Origin: an uncultured Fibrobacter sp.
Lineage (GTDB): Bacteria > Fibrobacterota > Fibrobacteria > Fibrobacterales > Fibrobacteraceae
NCBI GenBank assembly: GCA_947306025.1
Contig: CAMZFJ010000137.1
Span: 1-5,917 of the forward strand
Direction: 5' to 3'
DNA length: 5,917 nucleotides
The position numbers and the translations under genes are program-made. A model generated the notes under the pieces. That model ran no database searches, was not told the origin of the DNA, and saw nothing but the letters and a program-made list of their open reading frames with translations. Positions 1-5,233 of the stretch are shown here, in pieces. Within the stretch, counting starts at the first letter, position 1. Each line of letters starts with the position of its first letter.

Positions 1-56
1 ATGATAAGCACGGGTAGGGGAGTGATGATTGCTTTTTTGCCAAAATCTTTACGCAT
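1..56 (-). CDS. Probable flavin reductase family protein, N-terminal fragment (runs off left edge)
   Basis: Reading the minus strand from an ATG at 56-54 gives an open frame to the window edge: MRKDFGKKAIITPLPVLI, 18 codons plus two bases. This opening (a short charged start, then a P-L-P-V-L-I strand) resembles FMN-binding flavin reductase-like proteins of the split-barrel fold, whose N-termini commonly read MRKxFGxKxxxxPxPVLIIxTYD. Those proteins bind flavin in the cytoplasm and often have unknown physiological substrates. A good Shine-Dalgarno, AAGAGG (67-62), sits 5 bases before the ATG and overlaps the stop codon of the upstream lipoprotein gene, so the two are probably translated from one mRNA. 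The gene reality is well supported by start, RBS and operon spacing. The family call rests on 18 residues and memory of the family only; the catalytic part is outside the window. Confidence 0.6.
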   Translation of the reverse strand, partial: MRKDFGKKAIITPLPVLI

Positions 57-61
57 ATAAA

Positions 62-67
62 CCTCTT
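62..67 (-). promoter_or_regulatory. Shine-Dalgarno of the left-edge gene, overlapping the upstream stop codon
   Basis: The minus strand reads AAGAGG with a 5-base spacer to the ATG at 56. It shares two bases with the TAA stop (68-66) of the lipoprotein gene, which is consistent with translational coupling. Confidence 0.6.
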
Positions 68-479
68 AACGAATAGCTTCCCGACATTCATTTTGAGCGC
101 TCTTCAAAGCATCTTCAAAACTGATATCGGCAGGTGAAACTTCTTTAATATTTATAGAATGATCGCCACAAACAATTTGCGCATTCTTTTCTTGAGCTTC
201 TCGCTTGTTTTCATCACATTCCTGTTGAACGTATGCAGCTGGCACTTCAGGAGCATAAGAGGCGTCGTATTCGATATTCGCTAAATTACCAGCAATCTTA
301 GTCGTTGTCGTCAACGTAACGTTTTCAGTCACAACTTCCATAATAAACGTATCATCCGAAATGGCATTAGCAGAACAGCTAAGCACTTGGGAACCCGAAG
401 CCGACGTGGAATTATCAGAACCACAACCGGAAAAAACAAAAGCTGCCGTAGCAGAAACCAAAAATGCTTTGTTGAGCAT
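66..479 (-). CDS. Small lipoprotein of unknown function
   Basis: Encodes 137 aa from an ATG at 479. This start is preferred over upstream ones because AGAAGGAG lies 4 bases before it and because it begins a classical lipoprotein signal: M-L-N-K, a hydrophobic stretch (residues 5-16), then the lipobox FSGC with the lipidated Cys at 19. The mature protein should be anchored by lipid to the cell envelope; Gly rather than Asp at +2 gives no inner-membrane retention signal by the E. coli rule. After the anchor comes a Ser/Thr-rich linker (GSDNSTSASGS), then a roughly 100-aa domain with four more cysteines (LSC, QEC, IVCGD, NEC) that could form two disulfides. I do not recognise the family. It is the first gene of a minus-strand pair with the flavin reductase-like gene, and is divergent from the lipoprotein gene starting at 630. 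Confidence 0.85.
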   Translation of the reverse strand: MLNKAFLVSATAAFVFSGCGSDNSTSASGSQVLSCSANAISDDTFIMEVVTENVTLTTTTKIAGNLANIEYDASYAPEVPAAYVQQECDENKREAQEKNAQIVCGDHSINIKEVSPADISFEDALKSAQNECREAIR

Positions 480-629
480 AAAACTCCTTCTAAAGTTTAC
501 TTGCATAAAATATAAAACTTGACAGGGAATTGTTCTACAAACCAAACTAATATTGCAATAATTTACAACAGAAACATTCTCTGAATACCGTTAAAAAGAC
601 ATTTTTTGTACATTGGCCATAACAAATTT
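480..629. other. Divergent intergenic region between two lipoprotein genes
   Basis: About 150 AT-rich bases separate the minus-strand lipoprotein (start 479) from the plus-strand lipoprotein (start 630), so promoters for both should lie here. On the minus strand TTTATATTTTATG (about 502-514) is the best -10-like sequence. On the plus strand TTGACA (519-524) matches a -35 perfectly but has no -10 at 16-18 bases. No strong hairpin is seen. The promoters cannot be placed with confidence. Confidence 0.3.
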
Positions 630-1328
630 ATGAAACTCCTTAAAATTTCACCCATAATCGCCATTACGCTCCTCGCTGCCTGCAAATCGACTGTACCGCA
701 ATCCCAAAGACTGCTTGAAGAACACGTTTCGTCGGCGGGGGAGATTAGTTCGAGTTCTGATGAGATTGCAAAACCGAAGTATGCCAACCCGAAGGATTCT
801 GTAGAGCGATTTGAACAAGCTATGGATTCAATGATATATGCAGCTTTGCATTTTATTGCAAAGGATAATAACTATAATCCTTGTGGATGTTCGCAAGGCG
901 TTCAATCCTGTAGTGTCCTATTTAATGGAAATTTATTAGATTATTCCTCAGAACTCAAATCTAATGGAATTAACGATCAACTCCAGTTAAACGTTTTATC
1001 TGTATTAAAAAATATGAAAACATCGCTAACCATAAGTAACGAAACAGCGTTTGTTCGTGAAGAATTTTCAGATTACTATAAAGATACCAAACTCGCTGAA
1101 TTTTGCGTTTTTCACAAAAATGATCCGAAAGTGAAAAATGTAGAGTGCATTGATAAGGTTATAACATTTTCTTTAAATGATAATTATCGCGATATCGATT
1201 TAAAAACTCTAGCAACAGAACTGTATAGCTATTGCGATTTATGGCAAAGTCGAGTATGTGCAAGATGCGGCCCAAATCACATGCGCAATCAACATTATGA
1301 AGAAGAAGGTTTAAAAGATTTAGAATAA
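630..1328 (+). CDS. Cysteine-rich lipoprotein, intact member of a tandem family
   Basis: Encodes 232 aa from the ATG at 630; a TTG at 606 is in frame but would put eight extra residues before the signal peptide. Residues 1-18 are a lipoprotein signal (MKLLKIS, hydrophobic core, lipobox LAAC, lipidated Cys18), followed by a Ser/Glu-rich linker to about residue 50. A central region (about 55-150) contains the cluster CGCSQGVQSC. A C-terminal module (about 152-205) carries KLAEFC, KND, NVECI, DIDLK and LYSYC, followed by VCARC. Eight cysteines after the anchor suggest an oxidised, disulfide-bonded envelope protein. No clear Shine-Dalgarno precedes the start. The family is not recognised. Two shortened paralogues of the C-terminal module follow directly downstream, so this appears to be the only full-length copy. 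Composition is AT-rich compared with grpE and the GH43 gene. Confidence 0.82.
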   Translation: MKLLKISPIIAITLLAACKSTVPQSQRLLEEHVSSAGEISSSSDEIAKPKYANPKDSVERFEQAMDSMIYAALHFIAKDNNYNPCGCSQGVQSCSVLFNGNLLDYSSELKSNGINDQLQLNVLSVLKNMKTSLTISNETAFVREEFSDYYKDTKLAEFCVFHKNDPKVKNVECIDKVITFSLNDNYRDIDLKTLATELYSYCDLWQSRVCARCGPNHMRNQHYEEEGLKDLE

Positions 1329-1361
1329 TGGGGGGAGAATTGCGCTCTTCAAAGGTGTTTT

Positions 1362-1683
1362 ATGAAATATTTTAAGATGGTTTTATTTGCTTTGTGCGCG
1401 TTGCTTGCGGCCTGCAAATGCCAAGTTGACCGAACTATGCTCCAATTACAAAAATGATTCCACCAAAAGAAATGTTGAATGCATAAGTAATATTATATCA
1501 TACTCAATAGACGGACTATTCTCCGATCATGATTTGAAAAATATTGCCGACCAGCTCTATGTTTATTGCAAAGAATTCATATTTTCACCCCAAAAACAGT
1601 GCCGCTATATTCAAAACAGGCAGAACAAAACTGAGGACGATGGAATTCCTGACTTAAATTTAGAAAATGACTTTTTTGAATAA
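1362..1683 (+). pseudogene. Truncated, frameshifted paralogue of the upstream lipoprotein (copy 2)
   Basis: An ATG at 1362 with AAAGG six bases upstream starts a good lipoprotein signal (MKYFKMVLFALCALLAACKC, lipobox LAAC), but this frame stops at 1455-1457 after 31 codons. One frame over, the sequence from about 1420 to the TAA at 1681-1683 encodes KLTELC, KND, NVECI, a D-L-K segment and LYVYC. These align residue by residue with the C-terminal module of the 630-1328 gene (KLAEFC, KND, NVECI, DIDLK, LYSYC). The signal peptide is thus joined almost directly to the last third of the protein, with roughly 130 codons missing and the junction shifted by one base. The simplest reading is an internal deletion that destroyed the gene. 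An alternative is a short protein started at the internal ATG at 1387, but that would lack any export signal and has no purpose-built RBS. Confidence 0.72.
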
Positions 1684-1690
1684 TTAGAAT

Positions 1691-1833
1691 ATGAAACTCC
1701 TTGAAATTTTACCATGAAAGAAAATTTCATCATTGATGATCTAAATGCCCTTGCTGATGAATTTCAAATTCAATGCTATTGGTGGCAATCTCCAAATCGT
1801 AATAGTTGTGATATAAATACTGACGAAAATTAA
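1691..1833 (+). pseudogene. Remnant of a third lipoprotein paralogue (copy 3)
   Basis: ATGAAACTCCTTGAAATTTT at 1691 nearly repeats the start of the intact gene at 630 (MKLLKIS becomes MKLLEIL) but reaches a stop at 1715-1717 after eight codons. An overlapping ATG at 1714 (ATGA) opens a 39-codon frame to TAA at 1831-1833. Its residues IIDDLNALADEF, CYWWQS and NRNSC match the end of the intact copy's C-terminal module (DIDLKTLATEL, CDLWQS, RVC). Only the two ends of the gene survive, joined out of frame, so this copy is more reduced than copy 2. Whether the 39-aa frame is translated is unknown; the upstream sequence offers no clear ribosome binding site. Homology with the neighbours is visible by eye; the family function is unknown. 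Confidence 0.62.
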
Positions 1834-1962
1834 AATGGGAAATAAATGAAGTATCCATTCTATTCAGATATTTTAGTTTACATAATCCGCATTATCGGAA
1901 ATCATTAAACAAAAGGAGAGGCCGGCTAGTTTCACATTTAAACGTTTTCTACGATTTGTCCA

Positions 1963-1979
1963 TTGGCATAAAATTTGCT
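1963..1979 (+). promoter_or_regulatory. Sigma-54-like -24/-12 element upstream of grpE
   Basis: TTGGCATAAAATTTGCT has GG (1965-1966) and GC (1977-1978) separated by exactly 10 bases, as in the sigma-54 consensus TGGCAC-N5-TTGC. The match is seen in the sequence. Whether this organism has RpoN, and whether grpE uses it, is not known from this window. A sigma-70-type alternative lies just downstream. Confidence 0.3.
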
Positions 1980-1983
1980 AACT

Positions 1984-2012
1984 TTGGCACGGAAATTAGT
2001 CGAAAATGTAAA
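1984..2012 (+). promoter_or_regulatory. Candidate sigma-70-type promoter of grpE
   Basis: TTGGCA (1984-1989; one change from TTGACA), a 17-base spacer, then TGTAAA (2007-2012; four of six to TATAAT). Transcription would begin near 2019, leaving a leader of about 34 bases. The leader starts with a perfect 11-base palindrome, GCCCGTCGGGC (2019-2029), and ends with the ribosome binding site AAAGGA (2036-2041). No CIRCE inverted repeat, the usual HrcA operator of heat-shock operons, is present. Confidence 0.38.
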
Positions 2013-2052
2013 ACACCCGCCCGTCGGGCAAATTTAAAGGAATTTTATTATC

Positions 2053-2724
2053 ATGGCTGAAGAAAAGAATCCGGAACAGAACGCAGAACCGACCGCAGAA
2101 GAACGTGCCCAACTTGAAAAAGATGTGCTCAAGGCCGCCCAGGATGCAATGAATCTGGAAGCCGATGGTTCGGCAAGCTCACCAACCGGTAATAACGAGG
2201 TTGCTGAAGAAGCTCCGAAGGACAATGACGAAGCCGCCGATGCAAAGGCTGAAGAACAGCCAGCTGCACCGTCTGCTGAAGAAGTTCTTAAACAGCAGCT
2301 CGCCGAATCCAACGATCGCTTCGTTCGCTTGATGGCTGAATTCGAGAACTTCCGCCGCCGTAACGCCAAGGAACAGCTCGAACTCATCGAAACCGCGAAC
2401 GGCAAGCTCCTCGAAAAACTATCCGAAGTCCAGGATAATTTCGAACGCGCTTTCGCCAGCGAAAACAAGGCAAAAGATCTCGAAGCCTTCGAAAAAGGCA
2501 TGCAGATGATTTACAACCAGTTTGCCAAGGTTCTCACGGATGCAGGCCTCGAACAAATCGACCCGACTGGCAAGGAATTCGACCCGAACCTCCACGAAGC
2601 TCTGATGCAGCAACCCAGCGAATCCATCCCCGAAGGCCACGTCGTCACCGTATTCCAGAAGGGTTACAAGCTCAAGAACAAAATCTTGAAGACCGCCAAG
2701 GTCATCGTCTCCTCCGGAAAGTAG
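2053..2724 (+). CDS. grpE: GrpE, nucleotide exchange factor of the DnaK chaperone
   Basis: Encodes 223 aa. GrpE is a cytoplasmic homodimer that opens the DnaK nucleotide cleft to release ADP, resetting the Hsp70 cycle. Residues 1-75 are a long acidic, Ala/Glu-rich, probably disordered extension. Residues 75-135 form the long dimerising helix (FENFRRRNAKEQLE, then LLEKLSEVQDNFERA). The GrpE signature follows at about 176-207: FDPNLHEALM, a Pro-Ser loop, then VVTVFQKGYKL of the DnaK-contacting beta domain. The protein ends ILKTAKVIVSSGK. The length is slightly above the usual 190-200 because of the N-terminal extension. AAAGGA lies 11 bases before the ATG. No dnaK, dnaJ or hrcA lies next to it in this window, and the gene has its own promoter candidates and terminator, so it appears monocistronic. 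Base composition is clearly more GC-rich than the upstream lipoprotein region. Confidence 0.97.
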   Translation: MAEEKNPEQNAEPTAEERAQLEKDVLKAAQDAMNLEADGSASSPTGNNEVAEEAPKDNDEAADAKAEEQPAAPSAEEVLKQQLAESNDRFVRLMAEFENFRRRNAKEQLELIETANGKLLEKLSEVQDNFERAFASENKAKDLEAFEKGMQMIYNQFAKVLTDAGLEQIDPTGKEFDPNLHEALMQQPSESIPEGHVVTVFQKGYKLKNKILKTAKVIVSSGK

Positions 2725-2749
2725 TCATCCTCGACTCCATTTAAAGCTC

Positions 2750-2782
2750 CCCGACCACAACCCAAGTGGCCGGGATTTTTTT
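2750..2782 (+). terminator. Intrinsic terminator of grpE
   Basis: CCCGACCAC pairs with GTGGCCGGG (one A-C mismatch in nine positions) around the loop AACCCAA, followed by A and seven T. It lies 25 bases after the grpE stop codon. Confidence 0.9.
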
Positions 2783-2788
2783 ACGTTT

Positions 2789-2819
2789 TTGATAAATCTT
2801 CAATAGAATCTTTTATACA
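2789..2819 (+). promoter_or_regulatory. Weak candidate promoter of the GH43 gene
   Basis: TTGATA (2789-2794) is followed by TATACA (2814-2819) with a 19-base gap, longer than ideal. It is the best pair between the grpE terminator and the GH43 start and would give a leader of about 65 bases. Placement is tentative. Confidence 0.3.
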
Positions 2820-2880
2820 AGCCGATTTTTTCTCCTCCACAGCGATATCTTTATTTTGGGTGTAAAAGTAAACGAGGAAT

Positions 2881-2884
2881 GGAG
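2881..2884 (+). promoter_or_regulatory. Shine-Dalgarno deciding the GH43 start at 2891
   Basis: GGAG lies six bases before the ATG at 2891. The earlier in-frame ATG at 2879 has GAGGA directly abutting it with no spacer, so it is unlikely to be used. Starting at 2891 also gives a compact signal peptide beginning MFGK. Confidence 0.6.
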
Positions 2885-2890
2885 AACAAA

Positions 2891-5014
2891 ATGTTTGGTA
2901 AAATCTTAACCGCTTCGGCGGCATTGGCTTGTGCTGCATTCGCACAGCATCCTATTATCACCACGAGTTACACGGCGGACCCAGCTCCGTACGTGCATGG
3001 CGATACCGTCTACCTCTACACCACTCACGACAACGACAACGCCGACAACTTCATGATGTACGACTGGTTGCTGTACACCTCCACCGATATGGTGAACTGG
3101 ACGGACCACGGCGCGGTCGCATCGCTAGGCGATTTCAAGTGGTACAATTCCAATAACGGCGCTTGGGCGGAACAGGTTATCGAACGCGATGGCAAGTGGT
3201 TCATGTACTGCCCCATCCACGGCCACGGAATTTCCGTTCTCGTCGCTGACAACCCTTATGGCCCCTTCACAGACCCGCTCAACGGCCAGCTCGTTTGGCA
3301 ACGCGAACATTGGAACGATATCGATCCGACCGTTTGGATTGACGATGACGGCCAGGCTTACATGTACTGGGGCAACCCGGAACTCTACATGATCAAGCTC
3401 AAGAAGGACATGATCCACACGGAAGGTTCCATCGTCACCTACCCCAAAATCAAGGACTATCAGGAAGGCCCGTGGTTCTACAAACACGGCAAATATTACT
3501 ATATGGCTTTTGCCTCGACTTGTTGCTCCGAAGGCATCGGCTACGCTATGAGCGACTCCCCCACTGGCCCCTGGACATACAAAGGCGACATTATGCCGCA
3601 TTCCCCGAAAAGCCGCGGAAACCATCCGGGAATCATCGATTACAAGGGAAAATCTTACGTTTTTGGCCTAAATTACTTGCTTTGGGCGGAATATCAGGCT
3701 AAAATCGGTCAAGCATACAAGCATGCGGAACGCCGTTCCGTTTCTGTCGCCGAGATGCACTACAACGCCGACGGCACCATCCAGAAAATCGACTTCTGGC
3801 CCGAAAGTGGCGTCGTGGACCAGGTCGAAGATTTTGACCCTTACAAGCGCGTTGAAGCCGAAACGATGTCGTGGGGCGAAGGCGTCAAGACCCGTAAGGC
3901 CAACGAACGCGGCAACATGATTCTCACCAAAATCAATGACGGCGACTACACCAGGATTAGCGGCGTAGAATTCGGCGATGCAGGTGCAGAATCGTTCTCG
4001 GCATCCGTTATGAACGTCAAGAAAGCGTCCTCGATTACGCTTCACCTCGACAAGGTGGACGGCAAAGTCATCGGCAAGGCTGAATTTAACGCAGACGGCC
4101 TCGTGACCGTACCACTTACAGGCGCTATCGGCAAGCACGACGTGTTCTTCGTGTTCGCGGGCGATTTTGAAGCAGATTATTGGGAATTCGAAGATAGCAA
4201 AACGGCCATTCCGCAAGGTCCCTTCTGCAAGGCTAAACTTACGGATGCTGAAGCCAAATGTGACTTGCCCGTCATTGACGCAACACTTGGCGGCGCAGGC
4301 AACTTCATCGACTTCGAAAATTACGATGTTGGCGGTGCCGGCAAGGCCTACTACGACATGGATTTCGAAAATCAAGGCAAGGAATACCGCGAAGACCGCG
4401 TGGACATCGTCGCCATGAAAGACAAATGCGGCAAGGGTTTTGCCGTGGGCTACACCCAAAAAGGCGAATGGCTCGAATACACCGTGAATGTCGCGGCTGA
4501 GGGCCCCCTCCCCTACGAGCTTTCTTATGCGACCGGCTCGGAAAGCGTTGGCGTGCTGTTCTTTATGGACAACGAACCCATCACCGACACGCTAAAGCTG
4601 GAAGGAACTGGAGACTGGGACACTTACACGACCTTCAAGGGCAAGACGACCAAGAAACTGACCAAGGGCGAGCATGTGTTCAAGGTCCAGATGACTAGCG
4701 ACTATGTGAACCTCGACTGGATTGCATTTGGTGAAGTTGGGAGCGAAAGCGAAAAAGGCGCATCCGAAAAGCGTTGTGAAATCACGGGCATCAAGTCAAA
4801 ATTTGCTTTGAATGTCGCGGGCGTCGTTGCGAAAACCGCCAGCGATTTTAAGGTCTTCGACGTGATGGGAAATATGCTCGGCAAAGTCCGCGTGAATGCT
4901 GGCGCAACCGTTGCAGAATTAAAAGCCAGCCTCAAGAATGCCGGTTACCGCAACGGAGCCTACGTCATCAAAAGCACCGCCGGGCAAGCGTTTAGAATTG
5001 AAATTAAGCGATAA
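2891..5014 (+). CDS. Secreted GH43 arabinoxylan-active glycosidase with two CBM6-type modules
   Basis: Encodes 707 aa; probably removes L-arabinofuranosyl side groups from (or cleaves) arabinoxylan outside the cell. Residues 1-18 are a signal peptide ending AFA, with the mature protein starting QHP. The GH43 five-bladed propeller spans about 21-315, with expected catalytic residues at Asp30 (TADPAPYV, base), Asp145 (NDIDPTVWID, pKa modulator) and Glu192 (YQEGPWF, acid). Motifs such as YWGNPEL, ASTCCSEGIGYAMS and RSVSVAEMHY fit the GH43 branch of XynD-like arabinoxylan arabinofuranohydrolases. The first CBM6 is about 318-433 (YKRVEAETM to DYWEFE). A second CBM6-like module is about 471-615 (IDFENYDVGG, GYTQKGEWLEYTVNV, NLDWIAFG). 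The last roughly 80 residues form a beta-rich basic domain (FKVFDVMGN, GAYVIKS, FRIEIKR) resembling Fibrobacter C-terminal or type IX sorting domains. Exact substrate is inferred; arabinofuranosidase versus xylosidase cannot be settled here. Confidence 0.93.
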   Translation: MFGKILTASAALACAAFAQHPIITTSYTADPAPYVHGDTVYLYTTHDNDNADNFMMYDWLLYTSTDMVNWTDHGAVASLGDFKWYNSNNGAWAEQVIERDGKWFMYCPIHGHGISVLVADNPYGPFTDPLNGQLVWQREHWNDIDPTVWIDDDGQAYMYWGNPELYMIKLKKDMIHTEGSIVTYPKIKDYQEGPWFYKHGKYYYMAFASTCCSEGIGYAMSDSPTGPWTYKGDIMPHSPKSRGNHPGIIDYKGKSYVFGLNYLLWAEYQAKIGQAYKHAERRSVSVAEMHYNADGTIQKIDFWPESGVVDQVEDFDPYKRVEAETMSWGEGVKTRKANERGNMILTKINDGDYTRISGVEFGDAGAESFSASVMNVKKASSITLHLDKVDGKVIGKAEFNADGLVTVPLTGAIGKHDVFFVFAGDFEADYWEFEDSKTAIPQGPFCKAKLTDAEAKCDLPVIDATLGGAGNFIDFENYDVGGAGKAYYDMDFENQGKEYREDRVDIVAMKDKCGKGFAVGYTQKGEWLEYTVNVAAEGPLPYELSYATGSESVGVLFFMDNEPITDTLKLEGTGDWDTYTTFKGKTTKKLTKGEHVFKVQMTSDYVNLDWIAFGEVGSESEKGASEKRCEITGIKSKFALNVAGVVAKTASDFKVFDVMGNMLGKVRVNAGATVAELKASLKNAGYRNGAYVIKSTAGQAFRIEIKR

Positions 5015-5031
5015 CCCCGCACTCCCACATT

Positions 5032-5109
5032 GTCATCCTGGAGCAGATATAAAACTGCGAAGCCTATTATTGCCTTTAGCCCCGGCCTCTGAGCCGGGGG
5101 ATAGGATCC
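5032..5109 (+). repeat. Diverged GTCATCCT...GGATCC palindromic element (copy A)
   Basis: Starts GTCATCCTG (5032-5040), ends ATAGGATCC, and holds a very stable hairpin: CCCCGGC (5080-5086) pairs with GCCGGGG (5093-5099) around CTCTGA. It shares its termini with elements at 5202-5233 (inverted) and 5756-5803. It lies just after the GH43 stop codon. Confidence 0.5.
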
Positions 5110-5121
5110 ATAAAAAATCAA

Positions 5122-5155
5122 CCCCGACCACTCCTTTAAATGACCGGGGCTTTTT
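5122..5155 (+). terminator. Intrinsic terminator of the GH43 gene, possibly bidirectional
   Basis: CCCCG (5122-5126) pairs with CGGGG (5145-5149), with a partly paired interior, followed by C and five T. Read on the minus strand, the same stem is followed by TTGATTTTTT, so it could also stop transcription from the convergent gene on the right. It shares CCCCGACCAC with the start of the grpE terminator. Confidence 0.7.
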
Positions 5156-5163
5156 AGAGAGTT

Positions 5164-5208
5164 GTCATGTTCGCGAAAGCGAACATCCCATTTGAGAATC
5201 TGGATCCT
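5164..5208 (+). repeat. Hairpin repeat GTCAT-stem-GAAA-stem-ATCC
   Basis: ATGTTCGC (5167-5174), the loop GAAA, then GCGAACAT (5179-5186): a perfect 8-bp stem closed by a GNRA-type tetraloop on the plus strand. The layout GTCAT, stem, GAAA, stem, ATCC and then TGGATCC follows the architecture of widespread bacterial intergenic repeats of the GTCATTCCCGCGAAAGCGGG type, though the stem bases differ. Confidence 0.55.
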
Positions 5209-5233
5209 TCAACATTTCATGTCTCAGGATGAC
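5202..5233 (-). repeat. GTCATCCTGAG...GAAGGATCC element (copy B, inverted)
   Basis: On the minus strand the element reads GTCATCCTGAG, a small ACAT-GAA-ATGT hairpin, then TTGAAGGATCC. Its ends match copy A in opposite orientation; GTCATCCTG and its complement bound the whole 5032-5233 interval. Confidence 0.5.

Noticed and set aside
519..524. Perfect -35 hexamer TTGACA on the plus strand
   Set aside because: No -10 hexamer at 16-18 bases, and it overlaps the upstream region of the minus-strand gene; not called as a promoter.
563..787. 74-aa minus-strand frame overlapping the start of the 232-aa lipoprotein gene
   Set aside because: It overlaps the signal peptide of a well-supported lipoprotein and shows no RBS or recognisable domain.
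1846..1908. 20-codon ORF beginning MKYPFYSD between the lipoprotein remnants and grpE
   Set aside because: It is too short to support, with no clear RBS; the MKY start recalls copy 2 but this could be chance.
1911..1926. AAAAGGAGAGGCCGGC, a strong Shine-Dalgarno-like sequence
   Set aside because: No start codon follows at a usable distance, so it is an orphan motif.
1960..2052. CIRCE heat-shock operator upstream of grpE
   Set aside because: Looked for the TTAGCACTC-N9-GAGTGCTAA type inverted repeat; it is not present.
2034..2501. 155-aa antisense frame opposite grpE
   Set aside because: Its Ser/Ala/Phe-rich sequence is the mirror of the Glu/Ala-rich GrpE N-terminus, and GrpE on the other strand is unmistakable.
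3668..4459. 263-aa antisense frame opposite the GH43 gene
   Set aside because: A long open shadow produced by codon bias; the plus strand encodes recognisable GH43 and CBM6 motifs throughout.
4938..5195. 85-aa plus-strand frame running from the end of the GH43 gene into the intergenic region
   Set aside because: It crosses the terminator and repeat elements and its first part is out of frame with the GH43 coding sequence.
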